Assembly (NCBI GenBank): GCA_903939735.1
Contig: CAJAIA010000030.1
Span: 62,001-126,000, forward strand
From: an uncultured Ignavibacteria bacterium
Lineage (GTDB): Bacteria; Bacteroidota; Ignavibacteria; Kapaibacteriales; Kapaibacteriaceae
Length of the DNA: 64,000 bases
Reading direction: 5' to 3'
Made by a program: the position numbers and the translations under genes. Shown here piece by piece: positions 61,462-64,000 of the stretch. Under the pieces are notes generated by a model that searched no databases, was not told where the DNA came from, and was given only the letters and a program-made list of their open reading frames with translations. Position 1 is the stretch's first letter. Every line of letters starts with the position of its first letter.

Positions 61462-61929
61462 ATGACTCCATCTCAGGACATCGATGCGCTCAAGGCTTCG
61501 TTTGCGGATTTCCTCAAACGAAAGAAGTACCGGAGCACCCAGGAACGGTTCCTGGTGCTCGATCGAATCGCCGAACTTGACCGACATTTCAGCGCTGACG
61601 AGCTCTACATCCACATGAACAGCCGTGGAGACAGAATCTCGCGGGCGACGATTTACTCCACGCTTGACTTGCTCACGCAGTGTAGCATTTTGATGAAACA
61701 CCGGTTTCACGGCGAAAGTGCCACATTTGAGCTCAGCAGCCGGATGCCGAATCATGATCATTTAATTTGCGTGGAATGCGGACGAATCCTGGAGTTCCGG
61801 GAAGAAGGTATCGATTCCATCCGCGATGCGGTATGTTCGCAACTGGGGTTTCGCCCCGTGACACACTCATTGCAGATCTTCGCAACGTGTCACGATCCTC
61901 TCACCTGCGAGTACAACAAGCAGGACTAA
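61462..61929 (+). CDS. Fur-family metalloregulator
   Basis: A 155-residue Fur/PerR-type repressor. It has an N-terminal winged helix (YRSTQERFLVLDRIAEL ... RATIYSTLDLLTQCSIL) and a metal-binding dimerisation domain with PNHDHLICVECGRILEF. A second cysteine pair is CHDPLTC near the end, spaced CX5C rather than the usual CxxC. Whether it senses iron, zinc or peroxide cannot be told by eye. The start at 61462 is preceded at once by a perfect promoter box. topA follows after 12 bases on the same strand. Confidence 0.9.
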   Translation: MTPSQDIDALKASFADFLKRKKYRSTQERFLVLDRIAELDRHFSADELYIHMNSRGDRISRATIYSTLDLLTQCSILMKHRFHGESATFELSSRMPNHDHLICVECGRILEFREEGIDSIRDAVCSQLGFRPVTHSLQIFATCHDPLTCEYNKQD

Positions 61930-61941
61930 CCTGGAAGCTTC

Positions 61942-64000
61942 ATGAAGAATCTTGTTATTGTCGAATCACCGTCGAAGGCCAAAACCATCCAGAAGTACCT
62001 CGGTAATGACTTTACCGTGACTTCCTGCATGGGGCACATCCGTGACCTTCCGGGCAATGACAAGGCCATTGATATCGAGAACAATTTCACGCCGATCTAC
62101 GAGATCAACGAAGACAAGAAGAAGTTGGTCGCGGAACTGAAGAAGCAGGCTCGATCAGCCGAACTTGTATGGCTTGCGTCTGACGAAGACCGCGAGGGGG
62201 AAGCCATCGCATGGCACCTCTCAGAGGCATTGCAGCTTGATCCAGTCAAGACGCGTCGCATCGTATTCCACGAAATCACCAAGCCTGCAATTCTTCGCGC
62301 TATCGAGCACCCGCGCGGTATCGACACAAATCTTGTGAATGCGCAACAGGCACGGCGCGTGCTCGACCGCTTGGTTGGATTTGGGTTGTCGCCAGTCCTG
62401 TGGCGTAAGGTGCAGCGGAATCTCTCCGCTGGACGTGTGCAATCCGTGGCAGTGCGCCTTGTGGTTGAACGCGAGCGCGAGATTCAAGCCTTCACTGCTT
62501 CGAGTCAGTTCAAGATTTCGGCGGAGTTCACCGTTGACGGACGGACGCTGATGGCCGAGCTTCCTGCGCGATTTGATCGTGAGGAGGATGCTCGAGCATT
62601 CCTGGAAGCATGTATCGCAGCAACGTTCCATGTAACGAACCTCGAAACGAAGCCCGCGAAGAAGTCCCCTACGGCTCCATTCACGACGTCAACCTTGCAA
62701 CAGGAAGCCAGCCGAAAGCTCGGGTATTCGCTTATTCGGACGATGAAGCTGGCCCAGGATCTCTACGAGCAGGGCTTGATTACGTACATGCGTACGGACT
62801 CGGTCAACCTGTCGGAACTGGCCATCGCAGCAGCGAAGGACTACATCGTGTCGTCCTTTGGTGAGAACTACAGCAACCCTCGCACCTACACTACAAAGGT
62901 TGCATCGGCGCAGGAAGCACACGAAGCAATTCGCCCTACCGACTTTACCAAGCGCGCAGCTGGTGAGTCGGATGCGCACAAGAAGCTCTACGATCTGATC
63001 TACAAGCGCACGGTTGCATCGCAAATGGCAGATGCACGCCTCGAGCGCACAATTGCGACGATCTCGATTTCAACACTCCCGGATCATCTCACCGCCACAG
63101 GTGAAGTCTTGATCTTCGACGGTTTTCTCAAGCTCTATCTCGAGACAACCGATGACGAGCAGCAGCAGGACGATGAAACGTCGAAGATGCTGCCGCCACT
63201 TCGTGTTGGTCAAGAGCTGCCCCTTGTCAAGATGGCCGCCAAGGAACGTTACGAGCGTCCACCATCACGATACACAGAAGCCTCACTGGTGAAGAAGCTC
63301 GAAGAGCTCGGCATTGGTCGACCTTCGACATACGCGCCAACGATCTCCGTCATTCAAACACGCAAGTACGTCGTTAAGGAAGATCGCGATGGGCGTCAAC
63401 GCGAGGTGCGCATTCTGACACTCGAGTCGAGTGCTGTTTCGCGCGTTGTCGAACTCGAGAATACGGGTGCTGAGCGTTCAAAGCTCTTCCCTACCGACAT
63501 TGGCTCGGTTGTAACGGACTTCCTCACGGCACACTTCGAGAACATTCTCGATTACAACTTCACGGCTACGGTCGAGAAGCAGTTCGATGAGATTGCTCAC
63601 GGCAACATGCAGTGGACAACGATGATTCGCGAGTTCTATGGTCCGTTTAAAGAGACCATTCAGCGAACAAGCGACACTGCCGAACGCCAGAGTGGAGAGC
63701 GGTGTATCGGTGTCGATCCAACATCCGGCAGAAACGTCTACGTGCGCCTCGCGCGGTATGGACCGATCGCACAGATTGGTGAGGCAGACGACGAGAACAA
63801 GCGTCAGAAGGGGCTTCCAGGGAACCTCTCGATCGAAACTGTGACCTTGGAGCAGGCACTCGAACTGTTCAAGTTCCCTCGCGTCATCGGTCTGTACGAA
63901 GAAGCACCAATGGAAGTCAAACTTGGTCGCTTTGGTCCGTACATCGAACACAACAAAGCATTTTATTCGCTCGCCAAGGAAGATGATCCGTACACGATCG
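61942..64000 (+). CDS. topA: DNA topoisomerase I (3' end outside window)
   Basis: The frame is open from ATG 61942 to the window edge (686 codons visible). It begins MKNLVIVESPSKAKTIQKYL, the TOPRIM domain, with ASDEDREGEAIAWHL. The catalytic tyrosine is Tyr282 in GLITYMRTDSVNLS. The body has QARRVLDRLVGFGLSPVLWRKV, SAQEAHEAIRPTDF and LEELGIGRPSTYAPTI. The last visible residues (VKLGRFGPYIEHNKAFYSL) are the start of the C-terminal topoisomerase repeats found in Bacteroidota-type TopA. No zinc finger is seen in the visible part. It relaxes negative supercoils. It is probably co-transcribed with the Fur-family gene. Confidence 0.96.
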   Translation, partial: MKNLVIVESPSKAKTIQKYLGNDFTVTSCMGHIRDLPGNDKAIDIENNFTPIYEINEDKKKLVAELKKQARSAELVWLASDEDREGEAIAWHLSEALQLDPVKTRRIVFHEITKPAILRAIEHPRGIDTNLVNAQQARRVLDRLVGFGLSPVLWRKVQRNLSAGRVQSVAVRLVVEREREIQAFTASSQFKISAEFTVDGRTLMAELPARFDREEDARAFLEACIAATFHVTNLETKPAKKSPTAPFTTSTLQQEASRKLGYSLIRTMKLAQDLYEQGLITYMRTDSVNLSELAIAAAKDYIVSSFGENYSNPRTYTTKVASAQEAHEAIRPTDFTKRAAGESDAHKKLYDLIYKRTVASQMADARLERTIATISISTLPDHLTATGEVLIFDGFLKLYLETTDDEQQQDDETSKMLPPLRVGQELPLVKMAAKERYERPPSRYTEASLVKKLEELGIGRPSTYAPTISVIQTRKYVVKEDRDGRQREVRILTLESSAVSRVVELENTGAERSKLFPTDIGSVVTDFLTAHFENILDYNFTATVEKQFDEIAHGNMQWTTMIREFYGPFKETIQRTSDTAERQSGERCIGVDPTSGRNVYVRLARYGPIAQIGEADDENKRQKGLPGNLSIETVTLEQALELFKFPRVIGLYEEAPMEVKLGRFGPYIEHNKAFYSLAKEDDPYTI

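Noticed and set aside
1-64000. CRISPR arrays, insertion sequences, prophage or integrative element signatures
   Set aside because: No direct-repeat arrays, transposases, integrases or tRNA-end duplications were seen; tRNA-Ser is flanked by normal housekeeping genes.

Overview
The window looks like a chromosomal segment from a Bacteroidota/Chlorobi-type (FCB group) bacterium. A Kapabacteria- or Ignavibacteria-like lineage is my best guess, not a proof. Supporting features are two very large secreted proteins with C-terminal type IX secretion (T9SS) sorting-type domains, a fused CcoN-CcoO cbb3 oxidase subunit, a fused E1 alpha/beta 2-oxo acid dehydrogenase, an OmpA/PD40 protein, and many TAnnTTTG promoter boxes of the Bacteroidota sigma-A type. 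There are no phage, IS, CRISPR or plasmid features. Coding density is extreme: most same-strand neighbours overlap as ATGA, and convergent genes often overlap at their stops. No gap exceeds about 240 bases.

Layout. 1-325 is the tail of an unidentified gene. 322-8250 (minus) is a tightly coupled envelope operon: a 1044-aa TPR protein, a plug-less outer-membrane barrel, a SPOR protein, a TonB-C protein, a 59-aa membrane hairpin protein and UDP-glucose dehydrogenase. 8327-9238 is trhO, and 9335-14833 is an 1832-aa T9SS cargo with a parallel beta-helix. 15072-17920 (plus) holds a purine nucleoside phosphorylase, a beta-propeller lipoprotein and phosphate acetyltransferase. 17917-21421 (minus) holds hslO and mutS. 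21491-24059 (plus) holds tRNA-Ser(GCU), smpB, tyrS and a lipoate ligase. 24034-28997 (minus) holds a DUF1460 amidase-like protein, aspS and two glycosyltransferases. 29032-31405 (minus) holds a small hypothetical gene and pdhB/pdhA.

31490-40779 (minus) is a complete cbb3 respiratory locus. In transcription order it runs: Rrf2 regulator, ccoI, ccoS, ccoNO fusion, ccoQ, monoheme ccoP, ccoG, ccoH, a SafE-family membrane protein and a soluble cytochrome c. 40882-44831 (minus) holds yicC, gmk and the fused E1. 44916-53390 (plus) is a coupled operon: a second purine nucleoside phosphorylase, a lipoprotein, ribD, a TPR protein, a secreted protein with an about 26-residue repeat plus HEAT repeats, and RqcH. 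53383-61397 (minus) holds a second T9SS cargo (BNR/PKD/LamG), an OmpA/PD40 protein and speA. 61462-64000 (plus) holds a Fur-family regulator and topA, which is cut by the window end.

Functional threads. Energy and redox: the cbb3 locus, PDH E1, fused E1, lipoate ligase and Pta. Envelope: the TPR/OMP/SPOR/TonB operon, OmpA/PD40, DUF1460, glycosyltransferases and T9SS cargo. Translation and quality control: smpB, RqcH, tyrS, aspS, trhO and hslO. Regulatory DNA is unusually legible. Exact or near-exact TAnnTTTG boxes precede at least fourteen transcription units. Several end only 3-6 bases before the start codon, which predicts leaderless mRNAs. Two boxes coincide with the U-tract of the upstream terminator. 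The most promising undescribed system is the five-gene envelope operon at 1706-8250. The repeat/HEAT protein at 48982-51798 is second.
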